A stretch of 64,000 bases of DNA, taken from Castor canadensis (taxonomy: Eukaryota; Chordata; Mammalia; Rodentia; Castoridae). Below, one piece after another: positions 34,480-48,082 of the stretch (the stretch's first letter is position 1; each line of letters starts with the position of its first letter). The position numbers were made by a program, and so were the translations under genes. The stretch lies in assembly GCF_047511655.1 (NCBI RefSeq), contig NC_133396.1, positions 135,851,490 through 135,915,489 on the forward strand, given 5' to 3'. A model generated the notes under the pieces. The model made no database searches. It was not told the origin of the DNA and saw only the letters and a program-made list of their open reading frames with translations.

Positions 34480-34960
34480 ATATATAGATAATGTGAGTAT
34501 CAGAAAGAGAGATGAGCAAGAAGGCAAACATAAGAAACAATAGAATCACTGAAATAAAATTCATTTCTTGAAAATATTGATGAAATTAGCAAACTCTTGG
34601 CAGAAACTTTAAAATTTTGTGAAAGGCATGAATACAGGCATTTAATTAGAATAGTACGCTCATAGGTAGATAAACCCAGAGAAATAACTATTATGACATA
34701 TTAAAATCAAAGCACTGAAAGACAAAGAAAAGAGAAAAAAATAATGATGGCTGTTGTCATTGATATACCTTCTGTAAAAGAAATTCTAGACAGTCTTTCA
34801 GGCTGAAACAGAAAGACATGACAATAACTCAAATCCATATGAAGATGACAAGGATTCTGCTAACCTAACTATATGGATAAAACAATTTTTACATTTTTAT
34901 AGAATATGAAAATGCCTTTTTTCTGTATAACTTAATAGACAAGAAATCTGTTAATGGATA
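34480..34960 (+). mobile_element. Ancient L1 (or HAL1) ORF1 region fragment
   Basis: The text resembles the end of ORF1 in old L1/HAL1 elements: 'aaagcactgaaagacaaaga', 'aagaaattctagacagtctt', then 'tcaggctgaaacagaaagac'. No open frame is left. Boundaries are poor and it may begin nearer 34250. Confidence 0.45.
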
Positions 34961-37330
34961 TACAATGTAAAAATATAATTATTAACAATAAAACCAATCA
35001 GTCGGGAACAGAGCATAAAGCTGTTAGGACATAGTTTTGATATAATTCTGAAGTTGTCAGTAGTAATTCAAACAAGGTGGCTATAAATAAATTTAAGAGA
35101 TCAATTAAAATACCCCATTAATCACTAAGAAAATAAAAAATGGAAAAAAACCTAATATGTATACATAGAAAAGGAAGTGATGAAAGCCAAAACTGTATAC
35201 TAGAGAAAAGAAATTTGATACAAAATAAAGTTGTAATAGATAAGTTGAGGAATAAAAACATAAAAGCATAGAAATAATAGGAAAATGCAGAAATAAGTCC
35301 TTCATTATTAATTTCTTTGAACATATTTAATGCTCTAATTAGAAAGCAGACATTGGGGAATGAAAAACAAGGAGACAAAATCCAACTGCACATGATCTCC
35401 AAGCTAATTTGATTCAACAGAGATAATTCTTTAATTTTGGTTATTTTCGGTGTTACCAGTTACTCAGCACAGTCTAAATACTGCAGTGAGCCACTGCTGA
35501 TTAGGATGGTAAACAACCAGTACTCTCTGTTGTCAGCATTTTCTGAATATTGTCTTTTCTGTTTTTACATTCTATAATTCTTCAATATGCCCACCTGTGT
35601 CTCATGTACCCACACAACTATTCTTTTTTTTCAGTTTCAGTACAGCAGTGAATAAATTGCATGAGCTATTCAGCATTTTCTTTAAAGTAATATTTGTGTT
35701 ATATGGTTTTGCCAAACTATAGGCAAACATAAAAAGTGTTCCAGGCACATTGAAGTTAAGACAGGTAACATGTCATGAAGCAAACTGAGTGTTCCTATAG
35801 GGCAAAGTACGTATGATGGTGAGGAGATTAGGCTTAATAGATTCATTTTTATAGTATTTTAAATTTATGAGGAATCTATCTAGACATATGTTACCATGAG
35901 TTGAGGAGACAACTGAAGTGACACACTACTATAGAATTAAATTAGAACATTTTCTTCTGATTAAAATTTACCATACTATAATCCATCAACATCTGCTGAA
36001 ACTAAATTGAAGGAGTTTTGGGAAGTTGTCATGGGACTGTATCTTAAAAATGGGTACAAGTTTTATTTGGCTTAAAGTAATATGGTAGAGAACAAAAATC
36101 TGGATGACAACATGGCGAATTAGCTCTTTGCATTATAATTACAAGAGTTCACTTTAACAACTTAACTCATTTACTACTTGAGCTAAGCACTGGGCATCAT
36201 TCCATTTAGCATAGTAAAAGAGCTTAACTTTGTGTAGAGATTTCCATAGAATTTATAGCTAAACTCTTAAAACTTTAATTACACATACATAAATGCAGTA
36301 TAAATAGATTGTTCTGAGGAATATAAACAACAAAAGAAGTTGTGCATTTATATTAATACCATTATTATTATTTTATTTAAAGCATTTTCTTTACCAATGT
36401 CTAAAAATAATTTTGAAACAAACTTTTAGTTGTCATGCAACCTCTAAATAGAATCAGGGAAAAGCTGAGATTTTAGGAAAGTCAACGTGTATTGTGAATT
36501 ATACATGGAATTTCTTTGTTAGAGAAGTAAAATTATTGCTCAACTGCCTTTTATAAAGTATTTTGAGGTTCTCCAGAGACAGAGATTGTCTCAAAATTTT
36601 CTGATGGTTCAAATTCATGTGCAAATAAATGAAAAATTCTAAACACCATTATAAACACAACAATATGTCTTATTTAGTTGACCTTACTATAGAATGTGAT
36701 ATATTAGGTTGCTAACATTAAAAAGGATCAAGTAACCTTGAAGGATAAATACTCACTAAGGCAAACCGATTATTGAAAATTGATAGGCTACATTTTAGCC
36801 TTTTGCCTAGTTCCTTAGTCAAAAGCTTGGATGTTAATCAAGCCAAGTATAAAAGGTACATGAAGATCAGTGAGAGAATTTATTAGCCTTCCAATTGAGG
36901 CATCAGTCTGTTCAAAGGCTAATTAGACCAATCTGTGAAAGTATCAATCCCATAATTACTCAGACTAATTATATTAATCACCTAAAATATGTTCGTGAGA
37001 AACTGCTAATGTATAACCTTGTGGTTTTGACACGACCTTAGCTAAATTAGGACATGTATTTATGTGTGACTTACTGAGTATAGTTTATGATATCTAGACA
37101 GAATAAAAAAATTAAAGCCAAGGTATAGATAAATAACAAATGTACAGATAAAATTTGGTTAGATAGCATGATTTCACAAATCAATTACTTTCCTTTGTAC
37201 TCTAAGAGCATACAGTTTGCTTTATGACAGTAACAAAAAATTCTAATAACATGCGGAAATCTTTAGATATTTTGTTTAGACTCAAATTTAAAAGGCAACA
37301 CATGTTAATATTAATATGCTAATATGAAAG
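34961..37330. other. Unassigned AT-rich intergenic DNA
   Basis: No gene or confident repeat is seen. The 99-codon minus frame at 35118-35417 is rich in Phe and other hydrophobic residues from T-rich codons and looks like chance. Confidence 0.5.
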
Positions 37331-37547
37331 GAATCTTTATCTTTGGGCTGCAGCTTATTAACTACAAGCAGACTGTCAGAAAAGGAATACCAAACTGGAA
37401 CCCTGTGGCTTCAAGGGCTGAAGCTGTTTGTTCTGCCCCTTGATTGACATGAGCCAGCTAATCAAATACTACTTGGCAGAGACATTACAGCTACTTTCCC
37501 ATCCCTGATAAATGCATTGTATCTCAGATTCTGGGAGCCTTTTTTCT

Positions 37548-37772
37548 TTTATTTTCTTTAATGGTACTGGGATTTAAACTTAGGGCTTCATATTTGCATA
37601 GCAGGTGCACCATCACTTGATCCCCAGCTCCAGTCCATTTTGTTCTGGTTATTTTGGAGACATGGTATTGGGAATTACTTCCCTAGGCTGGCCTTGAACC
37701 ATGATCCTCCCAATTGATCCCAGCCTCCCAAGTAGCTAGGATGTCAGGTGTGAGCCAGCAGTGTCAAGCATA
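37548..37772 (-). repeat. Composite SINE (B1-ID), antisense
   Basis: The plus strand has the antisense ID unit ('ggtactgggatttaaactta', 'gcaggtgcaccatcacttga'), then an antisense B1 unit ('ctaggctggccttgaaccat', 'cagcctcccaagtagctagg', ending 'aggtgtgagccagcagtgtc'). It lies upstream of, and possibly inside, the ERV-L remnant. Confidence 0.85.
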
Positions 37773-37959
37773 ATTCTGAGAGTGTTGTAATAACGCCCAA
37801 TCAGCACGTGTGGATAAGTAGTCTCCTTGTGTGTAACAGCTTTTGATTTGCTGCTGGAAAGTAGAGACTTAATGCTTAATCATGGGCCATGAAGTTATGC
37901 AATCTGAAGTGCCCAAAGCAAGGCAAAACAAAACAAAAGCAACCCAGTGTTCTTGTCTA

Positions 37960-39700
37960 CTGTTAGTGATAAATCATTTTCTCTCTCTCAACTTGAACAT
38001 ATGGATTCCATGGCAAGTCACCTACAATGAATTGGCTAAGGAAGAAAAATCTTGAGCTCATTTTGTAAGCAGTCCTACACAGTATGTGGGCTCCTGCCCC
38101 AATGTTGACAACTGCAATACTGTGGCCCTTTGCCTGGCCACCTGTGAACGACAAGAGTGAAGGAAATCCTCTCAGTGAGGAGAACTTTACTCAGTGCAAT
38201 TGTTTATTTTTGCCTGGAAGGAGAGCTGGCCAAAAGGTCAAGTTTGTATAAATTCATGGGTTAAGGCTGACAGTTTGGCTGAATGGTTAGAATTTAGAAA
38301 GCACACAACTGCAATGTTATTTTTAAAAAAGGGAGGGGGAGATCTTGGGAAAGATATGTAGAGAGGCCTCTTTCAATGGATTCATGATATAAAGATTTGT
38401 ATACCATATGAATGATCATAAAAGCTCTTTTAAACAAAGAGGGGGTGCTAATAATGAAGATTATAAAATGATCCATTCTGTAAATAGTCTTCCAACCATT
38501 CTCCTATTGTTCATTAGCTCATAAACAAAATGCCAATGTTATCAAGGATGAATTTTGACATAGGATTAGCAAAATTGTCCACCACTTGCAAAGGCTGACT
38601 GGATAATAGCCCCTGTTGATTTTCTCAGATCCCAGTAAAGGAAACTGACACTAAGTCATGATATAGTACCATTCTCTGGGGTGATCAGCTGGTTATCTGG
38701 TGACAGGTTGATTCATTATTGTGCTTTCATTATAAAATGGGCCAGTGATTTGCTTGTATTGGAACACCAACTTACTCCGAAATTGGTTTTATCCTCCTGC
38801 CCATCATTCTGCTCAAACAACCATGACTGTCATATCCAATGCTATGATGTGCCACACAGCACCACTTCTGACCAAGGAAATCACTGCAAATAAAGGTGAA
38901 AAAAGGCCATACTTACAAATTTCATTAGTCGTGCCTTGCAACTCCATCCTAAAACAGAATGGACTTTCAAGCTCTCAGTTACAATATGTGCCGTGTGGCA
39001 AAATTTTGTATGTCTGGGACAGTGTCCTCCAGTATGCAGTGAGTTCTCTGAATAAGTGTGCAATATAAGATGTTGCTTCCTAGCAAATGATCCCAGGTCA
39101 GGCAACAAGGGTTGAGAATAAGAGTAGACCCTTTCACCTTTACCTTTAGTATTCTAGTGGCAAAATTTTGCTTCCTGGACATTTGACTTTAGGCTCTACT
39201 GGTTATAGAAATTATTTGAAATCATGATTCTATTAAGTTGAAAACTGTGGCTCTATTTAGTCCTTTTGGTCTCCTCATACCTCTAAATAGAAAAAGAATG
39301 GATTTACTGTACTGAATAGGCTTACTTATGCTTAGTACCTGGGAGAATGCGAATTTGATGATTAATTAGAGATAAGTAAGAATATACCTGAGATGAAGAG
39401 CTCTCTTAAAGTATTTGCTATTACTACCTAAAATATGTCTGTCCTATAACTGAAGCCTATGGAAAATATTCAGGTAAAGACTGATCATAGTCCATATCCT
39501 TCAGAAATGAAAATTTGGGTCATCTCACCAGCACAGACCCATGGTCACTTAAGATGCTTTCTAAGGACAAAGGAATTATGGAGTGAATTATGAAATATGG
39601 AATGATTAATGGTAACATAAGGAAAGAAGATAATTATAAAATTATCACTAATTACTGTGTGATGCATTGCACAGTGAGGACTGTAATAGTCAAGGTTACT
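37960..39700 (+). mobile_element. ERV-L (class III endogenous retrovirus) pol remnant
   Basis: The plus strand follows the later part of an ERV-L pol gene, roughly RNase H to integrase. Recognisable landmarks are 'ggcaagtcacctacaatgaa' near 38010, 'gatcagctggttatctggtg' near 38684, an integrase-type SDQGN motif in the frame at 38681-38893, and 'gtggcaaaattttgcttcct' near 39158. 'aggactgtaatagtcaaggt' near 39677 probably marks the end of pol. Stops and frameshifts are frequent, so no protein is encoded. Text at 37400-37545 and 37780-37960 may be more of the same element. The family call rests on remembered consensus patterns. Confidence 0.7.
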
Positions 39701-40470
39701 TATTTCTTGTTTTGATATAAATATTTGTGTGTCCAGATATACAATGTTATACATATGTAAATTAGGTTTTCATGTTTATATCGATCCATATCTACCTACC
39801 TATTCATGTAATTATATACTTTTGTTTTGTTTCTTCTCAAAACCTCTTATTAGTTAATGTAAGGTGCATTATTAATGGCAAACTTTACATCTCAGTGTTT
39901 GAATAACAGCATACTAAAAGAAAAGACATTGTATCTTTTCATGAGGTAAATGTTAAGATGTTTTAGGGTGGTTATGTCATGCTTGCCAGAAGTAAGATTT
40001 TATTGTCTTTACTTACATGTTAATTATGGTTTTAAAAGATGCATTTGGCTGCTAAATCACTAAAGTTTGGAATATGAAGGCTTTGTGATGCACAAAGTTT
40101 GTCTAAGCCAAGCTAAATCTCCAGGGTCTTCCTTATAGTATGTTCTCACTTAGGGTGGTCAACAAGAGATGGGGTATACTCTTGTTAAAATTCAGTGAGC
40201 CCCACATATCCATACAAACACATCAGTGATTCAGCTACACTAATCTGGGTACTTTGAGCTATACTAAATTCTCTAATCAGTTGACTTTAAGGCCATGGAA
40301 AGGCACATCATTCTCAGTGTGCCTGATGTAATTGATCAGAAGGGGATAAAAAGAGGGGCCCTCACTGTGCTTAGAGTATCTAAGCTTCAGCCTATGCACA
40401 TATGTTTCCAGCCTAATCCTGACTGTCCTTTCTTCAAAAACATAGTATTTATTTATAAAAGCATAATGGA
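39701..40470 (+). mobile_element. Probable 3' internal part of the ERV-L element
   Basis: The sequence continues directly from the pol end with text that I associate with the region after pol in ERV-L elements (for example 'cccacatatccatacaaaca' and 'gtgcctgatgtaattgatca'). No LTR boundary could be placed. The 74-codon frame at 40295-40519 lies within it and is not a credible gene. Confidence 0.4.
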
Positions 40471-40700
40471 AATTACATTTTACTGTATTTTTCTTATTTC
40501 TTTTCCCTTACTATTTTAGTTACTTTTTATATTTGTGTATGTTATAACTTACAAGTATATAGAAAAGTATATGAGTTACAAATGCTAACTTAATATCCAA
40601 ATTACGTGATATAACTTCATCAATTTTAAAAGTATTGACAACTTAACAATTTTTTTCATAAAGAATGATGATATATCAATGATAAAATACTTGTTGGTTT
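40471..40700. other. Unassigned AT-rich DNA
   Basis: Nothing recognisable is seen. Confidence 0.45.
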
Positions 40701-40702
40701 TG

Positions 40703-40850
40703 ATGATTAGAAGCACAAACTTTGAAGACAATTAAAAACTCTACAGGAATCACGGCTCTGCCACTAGCTAGGTATATATCCTTTTAAGTTATTTCTTTTA
40801 AAATGTATCGCCTTCATCAATGAAGACAATAATTTCAGTAGACTGTAAAA
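40703..40850 (+). repeat. MIR SINE, diverged
   Basis: The text 'atcacggctctgccactagc' and 'taggtatatatccttttaag' followed by 'tcaatgaagacaataatttc' matches the MIR order. Confidence 0.6.
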
Positions 40851-40879
40851 TAGCTGTAATATGTGGTAGTGCCTTATGT

Positions 40880-41290
40880 CAGGAAGCAGATTCTTTTCTC
40901 ACTATTTAAATCTGAACAGCTCTGTGACTTGCTCTGATCAACAGGAGAGTTTGCAAATATGTTCTATGAAGAAGCAGGACAAGGATTTCTACTTTAGGGT
41001 AAATCTGTTGCTCTTGGAACCTGTCACTGCCACTATATGAAAAAAACCCAGGGAGCCAAGACTGGATACATATGTTCCTTTTACTCCTGTCACTGCAGTA
41101 GGAATCAGCAGAAATATAAAACAGAGTCATTGACCAGCATCTGACAAATGCATGAGCTTAATATGAAATATCAGAAGACATCTCCTATAATCCTAGTTTA
41201 ACTTTTGTCCTCCAGGATTATTTAAACAAGCAGCTGTACTGTGACACTAAGCTTTTGCATCATTTATTATGAGAGGCTAAGGATAACTGA
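40880..41290 (+). repeat. MLT1-like MaLR LTR
   Basis: The sequence has the order of an MLT1 LTR: 'agctctgtgacttgctctga', 'gttgctcttggaacctgtca', 'agggagccaagactggatac', and an end like 'aggctaaggataactgatgt'. It is diverged, and the solitary LTR has no recognised partner. Confidence 0.55.
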
Positions 41291-42594
41291 TGTGATAATT
41301 AAACATCTTCTGAAGGTTGTTATGTTGACTAATTAATCAGGTAGTATATTTATCATGTTTAGAACATAGTCGATAGTGTTGTCTGTTGGATTTTAAAAAT
41401 AGACAAAATGATTAGTCAGCTGTGGTTCTGGTCTTCTTTTGTCTTTACCAGGGAAATTATTGATGTTGATAAATATTTTATAATGTTAGGAACTTACAGG
41501 TATTAAGGAATTACAACTTAACCATACTTACATATGATACTGTTGTTCAGTCTTCATCCTGAAACTAAATGGTTGGTGCTTGTATCTCCTTTTATTATAA
41601 AGAAACAAACTTAGGTAGTTTATTTGTCCTTAAGTCAGCTAGTTACTCTCACTGTCAGCCTCTGAGTCAAGATTATTTAACTATAAACATGTAAACAAGA
41701 ATTGTTTTAATTATGGTCTAACTAAATAATAAATCATAGCATTAAAGTCTTATAAGAAACAGTTCAAACAAATATCTTCATAACTCCTTGCATGTGAAAA
41801 ATGTTCATATCATAAAAATCATATTAATATTTAGGACAATAAGCATATCCAAGGGCAGGAATGGAAACTCTATGGAATGATTATGATGACTTCTTTTGTA
41901 GGAAAGTGGGAAGAAAGCAAAAGATTTGGGGATAAGACAAAAATAATGAAATAGCTGAATTAATTGGACTAAAGCCCAAACTATGTGGTTCAAAAGAAAG
42001 TACAGGGAAGAAACTGGTGACTGCATATATGAATAATGTAGGAAAATCACCCTAAGGGCAGATAATGATTTACATGTCTAGTTTAGTTGTGATGAAATTG
42101 ACTATGTGACATACATGACAATTTTAACCTCAGATTAGCACTTGTAATCCTTGGTTTATATGCCCAGTCCTATTAGTTTACCTATTCTTTGAGTACAAAA
42201 ATCAGGAATGCATTTATATACCATTCCCTATAGTACAGCACCACCATAGAGTAGTGACTCAGAAATGAAATAGATGGGCTGAATTCAATTAATATTTGGA
42301 TCACATTGTTACCAAGCTAATCCTAGTTGTGTCAATGACAGAGACAATTTGGGATTTATACATATCTGTGGTCAAAACATCAAAAGTAGAACAATCCAAG
42401 GCCAGTTGCTTAAGTCTTAACTTTTCAATCATAGTGTTTGAAATCTGATTAGAAAATGCATTCCTATTTTTCCTCATTAGGAAATTGCAATGACAAGCAC
42501 ATGATTTGGCACTTTCACTTTTTTCTTTCTTACATTATTATACATTATAACACTTTATTTTAAAATATATTCATGATTCGTGCAGAAGAATTTA
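41291..42594. other. Unassigned AT-rich intergenic DNA
   Basis: No gene is recognised. A weak MIR-like stretch may lie at 41590-41680. Confidence 0.45.
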
Positions 42595-42797
42595 AAGAAC
42601 CAGCAATTAAAATGCCCATACTACACAAGGTGATCTACAAATTAATGTGATCACTACCAAAATTTACCATGATATTGTCTGCAGAACTAGAAAATACAAT
42701 CCTCAAATTTGGAAACAACAAAAAGCAATAACCAAGGCAATCTAGAAAAAAAGAACAAATCAGAAGCCACAATACTGCTGGACTTCAAAATATACTA
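42595..42797 (+). mobile_element. Ancient L1 ORF2 fragment
   Basis: The text 'ctacacaaggtgatctacaa', 'gcagaactagaaaatacaat' and 'aatctagaaaaaaagaacaa', ending in 'gacttcaaaatatactatat', is the ORF2 region after the reverse transcriptase in old L1s. L1-B begins immediately after it. The continuation of this old element is not seen beyond the right end of L1-B. Confidence 0.75.
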
Positions 42798-43578
42798 TAT
42801 ACCCAGGATCCAAAATGGCAACTGGGACACAGATGCAGACTGCAAGAGCTCCATGAATCAGGGACTTTTCTGAGACACAGGAGACACACTTGGCTGAGGT
42901 AAAGTACAAGGGAGAGCATAACATCAGCACACTGAGCCCATAGCCCATGGAAGTCTTCTCCATGCCACCATGCACTAAAAGGGAACAAGCAGGCCACCAC
43001 CCCCACGCTGCCACTGTCTGCTGCCAGTGTCTGCTCACTGTGCTGCTGCCCACAGGACTACCTGATCTCCCTCCTGGGCTTCTGCCCTTCAGGCCCACTG
43101 GACTGCAGCCAAAAGACCTGCCCACCCACAGGCACACCAGCTGCCACCTGCTATGGGAAGGCTCCAACACCACCAGACACCAGCTGCAAACTGGCCTAGG
43201 AGACACAGACAAAAAGGAATGGATGCTAAAGAAGCAACACCAGAACTATTAAGATGGAAATTCTACTGCTCCTGAACGAGGAATTTTTTTTCTTTTTTCT
43301 CTTTTCTTTACCTATTTGTTTGTCTTGTTTGCTGTCTGATTGTCCACCATATCTCCCTGTTGATTTCTTTGGATCTCTATTTTTTTCTTTTCCTTCTTTT
43401 TCTTTTGCTCTTTCTCCTTCTTTCTTGGTTTTGTTAGTTTTACTATTATAAATTAGCTAATACTAAATTACACATAGACCAGAGACAGAAACAGCACCAA
43501 GTGGAATGATGGAAAGATGAATAAATGATGGAAACAATTCTTCCCCTCAAAATAAATTAGTATAGGATTCAGAGGGAA
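42798..43578 (+). promoter_or_regulatory. L1-B 5' UTR with polypyrimidine tract
   Basis: The first 460 bases are G+C-richer and match the 5' UTR of L1-A. From 43285 to 43445 the strand is strongly T/C-rich. In L1 this region carries the internal promoter (family knowledge). The frames at 42947-43252 (plus) and 42760-43212 (minus) lie in it and are not known genes. Confidence 0.75.
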
Positions 43579-44700
43579 ATGAAGAAAACAGATACCCAAT
43601 CCAGACTCCAACAAAACAAAGAAAACTATACCAAGGAATCCAATGAAGCCAATAAGAACACTCTGAAAGAAGAAATCCTGCAAATAATCAATGATGATTT
43701 CATAGAGATTAGAGATGATATTAGACATGGTCAACCAAAATGTACAGGAAACACTCAAGAAATTCTAAGACAACAAAAAAAGAATATGAGAAAACACAAA
43801 AACAAATAAATGAAATCATAGGAGCCCTAAATAAACACCAAAATGAAGAAGAGAACAACATAAATGAATGAATTAAGGTTGAAAACTGATAATATTAAAG
43901 AGGAAGTGACCCATGATATGGAAAACCTCAGAAAAAAGAATGAAACAGAAATACAAAACAAAATGGAAGGCCATTCCAGCAGACTAGACCAAGCAGAAGA
44001 CAGAATCTCAGAACTCAAAGATGAAATGGTAATTAAAGGAAAAACTGCAGAATTATTAGTCAAAAAAAAAACAAGACCCATGAAAGGAATACACAAAAAC
44101 TCACCAACTCCATCAAAAAATCAAATATAAGAATCATGGGCATTAAAGAAGAAGAAGAGGTGAAAGCAAAACTAATTAGTAACATATTCAACAAAATAAT
44201 AGCAAAAAATTTCCCAATCTAGAGAAAACTATGCCCATTCAGGAAAAGGAGGCCTCCAGGACACCAAACAGATTTGACCAAAATAGAGCTACCCAATGAC
44301 ATAATATCACTAAAACAACAAGCACAGAGAATAGAGAAAGAATATTGAAGGTTGTAAGAGAGAAAAAAACAAATAAGATGCAAAGGTAAACCCAACAAAT
44401 TCATATCAGATTTCTCAAAGGAAACCTTAAAAGCAAGAAGAGCATGGAGTGAGGTCTTCTGGGCACTGAATGAAAATAACTTCAATCTGAGGATACTCTA
44501 CCCAGCAAAACTATCATTCAAAATAGAGCAATAAAAGTCTTCCATGATAAGCAGAAATTAAAGCAGTATGTGACCACAAAGCCACCACTACAAAAGATTC
44601 TTCAAGGAATTCTGCACAGAGAAAATGAAAGCAAACAAAACCATGAAAGGGCAGGCAGTACGAAGCCACAAGAGAAGAAAAGGCAAGAAAGTAGAGCATA
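43579..44700 (+). pseudogene. L1-B ORF1, broken (L1 RNA-binding protein)
   Basis: ORF1 encodes the L1 RNA-binding, coiled-coil protein. An N-terminal piece runs 43579-43809. A charged, heptad-like piece at 43864-44130 contains HSSRLDQAEDRISELKDEM, the conserved block at the end of the coiled coil. Near 44490-44540 the typical end region NLRILYPAKLSF appears, and the last codons run to a stop near 44697. At least three frame changes and internal stops separate these parts. The tail is retained as a stub in L1-A. Confidence 0.88.
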
Positions 44701-47700
44701 ACATTATACAGCTGCACACAATCAAACCCTTAAACAACAAAGATGACTAAGTGACAGGAATCACCACATACTTATCAATACTAACACTGTATGTTAATGG
44801 ACTTAATTCCCCCATCAAAAGACTCCGTCTGGCAAACTGGATTAAAAAGGAAGATTCAACAATCTGCTGCCTACAGGAATCCCACCTCATTGACAGAAAT
44901 AAGCACTTACTGAGGGTGAAAGGCTTGAAGATGATTTATCCAACCAATGGCCCCCCAATACAGGCAGAGATAGCAATACTTATCTCACACAAAATAGACC
45001 TCAAACTTACATTGATCAAAAAAGACAAAGGACTCTCCATACTAACAAAAGGGAAATGCACAAAAAGGAAATATCAATTATCAATTATATGCACCCAACA
45101 TCAATGCACCCAATTTCATCAAACATACGCTGAAGGACATAGTAACATATATAGACTTTGACACAGTGGTAGTGGGAGAACTTAATACCTACCTATCACC
45201 AATACATAGGTCATCCAAACAAAAAATCAATAAAGAAATTCTAGAACTAAATCACACCATAGGTCAAGAAGACCTAGCTGATGTCTACAGAATATTTCAT
45301 CCAACTGCTGCACAATATACATTCTTCTCAGCAGCCCATGGAACCTTCTCCAAAATTAATCATATCTTAGGGCACAAAGCAAGCCTCAGCAAATATAAGA
45401 AAATAGAAATAATCCCATGCATTCTGTCTGATCACAATGCATTACAAATAGAAATCAATAACAAAAACAACAGATAAAAATATGTAAACAATTGGAAGCT
45501 AAACAACACATTGTTCAATGATCAGTGGGTCATTGATGAGATAAAAGAGGAAATTAAAAGATTCCTGGAAGTTAATGAAAATGAAAACATGAGCTACCAG
45601 AACTTAGGGGACACTGCAAAGGTGGTCCAAAGAGGAAAGTTTATAGCCATGAGTGCATATATTAAAAGGTCAGAAAGATCTCAAATCAATGACCTAATGA
45701 TACATCTCAAACCCCTACAAAAACCAGAACAAGCAAATCCCAAAAGAAGTAGGAAAGAAATAATAAAAATAAGGGCTGAAATCAATGAAATAGCAACAAG
45801 AAAGAAAAGTCATACAAAGAATCAACTACATAAATTTGGTTCTTTGAAAAAATAAATAAGATTGACAGACCCATGGCAAACCTGACTAAAATGAGGAGAG
45901 GAAAAACCCAAATCAGTAAAATCAGAAATGTAAAAAGGGAGATAAAAACAAACACCACAGAAATCCAGGAAATCATCAGAGACTACATTGAGAGCCTGTA
46001 CTCTAATAAATTTGAAAATCTTGAAGAAATGGACAGATTTGTAGATACTTATGACCATCCAAAACTGAACCAACAGGACATTAATAACCTGAATGAATCT
46101 ATAACACAAAATGAAATTGAAGCAGCAGTAAATAGTCTCCCAAAGAAGAAAAGTCCAGGACCTGATGGAGTCTCTGCTGAATTCAGATGTTTAAATAAGA
46201 ACTAATACCAACCCTCCTTAAACTGTTCCATGAAATAGAAAGGGAAGTAACACTGCTTAACTCATTTTATGAAGCCAATATTACTCTCATCCTAAAACCA
46301 GAAAAAAGACACCTCCAAAAAGGACAACTGTAGGCCAATTTCCTTAATGAACATCAATACAAAAATCCTCAATAAAATAATGGCAAACCAAATCCAATAA
46401 CACATCAAAAAGGTCATACATCTTGACCAAGTTGCCTTCATCCCAGGGATGCAGGGGTTGTTCAACATACACAAATCAATAAATGTAATACAGACCATTA
46501 ATAGAATCAAAGACAAAAACCAATGATCATCACAACACCACTTCATAAAAGCTCTAAGAAAACTAAGAATAGAAGGAATGTACCTCAACATTATAAAGGC
46601 TATATATGACAAACCTACAGCCAACATCATACTTAATGGTGCAAAACTGAAACCATTTGCCCTAAAATCAGGAACAAGACAAGGGTGCCCACTATCTCCT
46701 CTCCTATTCAACATAGTACTGGAATTCCTAGCCAGAGCAATTAAGAAAGAAGAAGAAATTAAAGGAATACAAATATATAAAGAAACTGTGAAAATATCCC
46801 TATTTGCAGATGATATGCTCCTATACCTTACAGACCCAAAAAACACTATCAAAAACTCCTAGCCAACATAAACAGGTATAGCAAGTTGGCAGGATATAAA
46901 GTCAACATATAAAAATCATTAGCTTTTCTATACACAAATAATGAACATACTGACAAAGAATATATGGAAACAGTTCCATTTACAATAACCTCAAAATAAT
47001 CAAATACCTTGGAGTAAACTTAACAAAGGATGTGAATGACCTCTACAAGGAGAACTACAAACCCCTGAAGAAAGAGATAGAGGAAGATTACAGAAGATGG
47101 AAAGATCTCCCGTACTCATGGATTGGCAGAATCAACATAGTAAAAATAACTATAGTACCAAGAGCAATCTACATGTTTAATGCAATTCCCATCAAAATCC
47201 CAGTGACTTTCATCACAGAGTTTGAAATATCTACTCTAAAGTTCATTTGGAAACACAAGAGACCATGAATAGCCAAGGCAGTTCTCAGCATAAAGAACGA
47301 TGCTGGAAGTATCACAATACCTGACTTCAAACTATATTGCAAAGCAATAGCATTAAAAGCAGCATGGTACTGGCACAAAAACAGACATGAAGACTAGTGG
47401 AACAGAATAGAGGACCCTGATATAAAACCCACAACTATACTCACTTTATTTTTGACAAAGTTGCGAAAAACATATGATGGAGAAAAGACAGTCTCTTCAA
47501 CAAATGTTGCTGGGAAAAGTGGTTATCTGTGTGCAAGAAACTAAAACTAGATCCATGTCTATCACCCTGTACTAGTATCAACTCAAAATGGATCAAAGAT
47601 CTTAATATCAGACCCAAAACTCTGAAGTTAGTACAGGAAGGAGCAGGAAAGACTCTGGAAGTAATATGTACAGGCAAAGACTTCCTCAATAGAATCCCTG

Positions 47701-48072
47701 CACCTCAGCAACTAAGAGAAAGAATGGACAAATGGGACTTCATAAAATTAAAAAGCTTCTGCACAACAAAAGAAATGGTCTCTAAACTGAAGAGACCACC
47801 CACAGAGTGGGAGAAATATTTGCCAGTTATATATCAGACAAAGGACTGATAACCAGAATATGCAGGGAACTTAAGAAACTAAACTCTCCCAAAATCAATG
47901 AGACAAATAAGAAATGGGAAACTGAACTAAATAGAACTTTCTCAAAAGAAGAAATTCAAATGCCAAAAAACACATGAAAAAATGCTCACCATCTCTAGCC
48001 ATTTAGGAAATGCAAATTAAAACCACACTAAGATTCCACCTCTCCCCTGTTAGAATAGTCATCATCAAAAAC

Positions 48073-48082
48073 ACCAACAACA
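48073..48082 (+). repeat. Candidate target-site duplication of nested L1, left copy
   Basis: ACCAACAACA recurs at 48352-48361, next to the tail of the nested L1. The host L1 is itself repetitive here, so this is moderate evidence. Confidence 0.6.

Noticed and set aside
42760..43252. Long overlapping frames on both strands (150 and 101 codons)
   Set aside because: They fall in the GC-richer 5' UTR of L1-B, where stops are rarer. Neither resembles a known protein.
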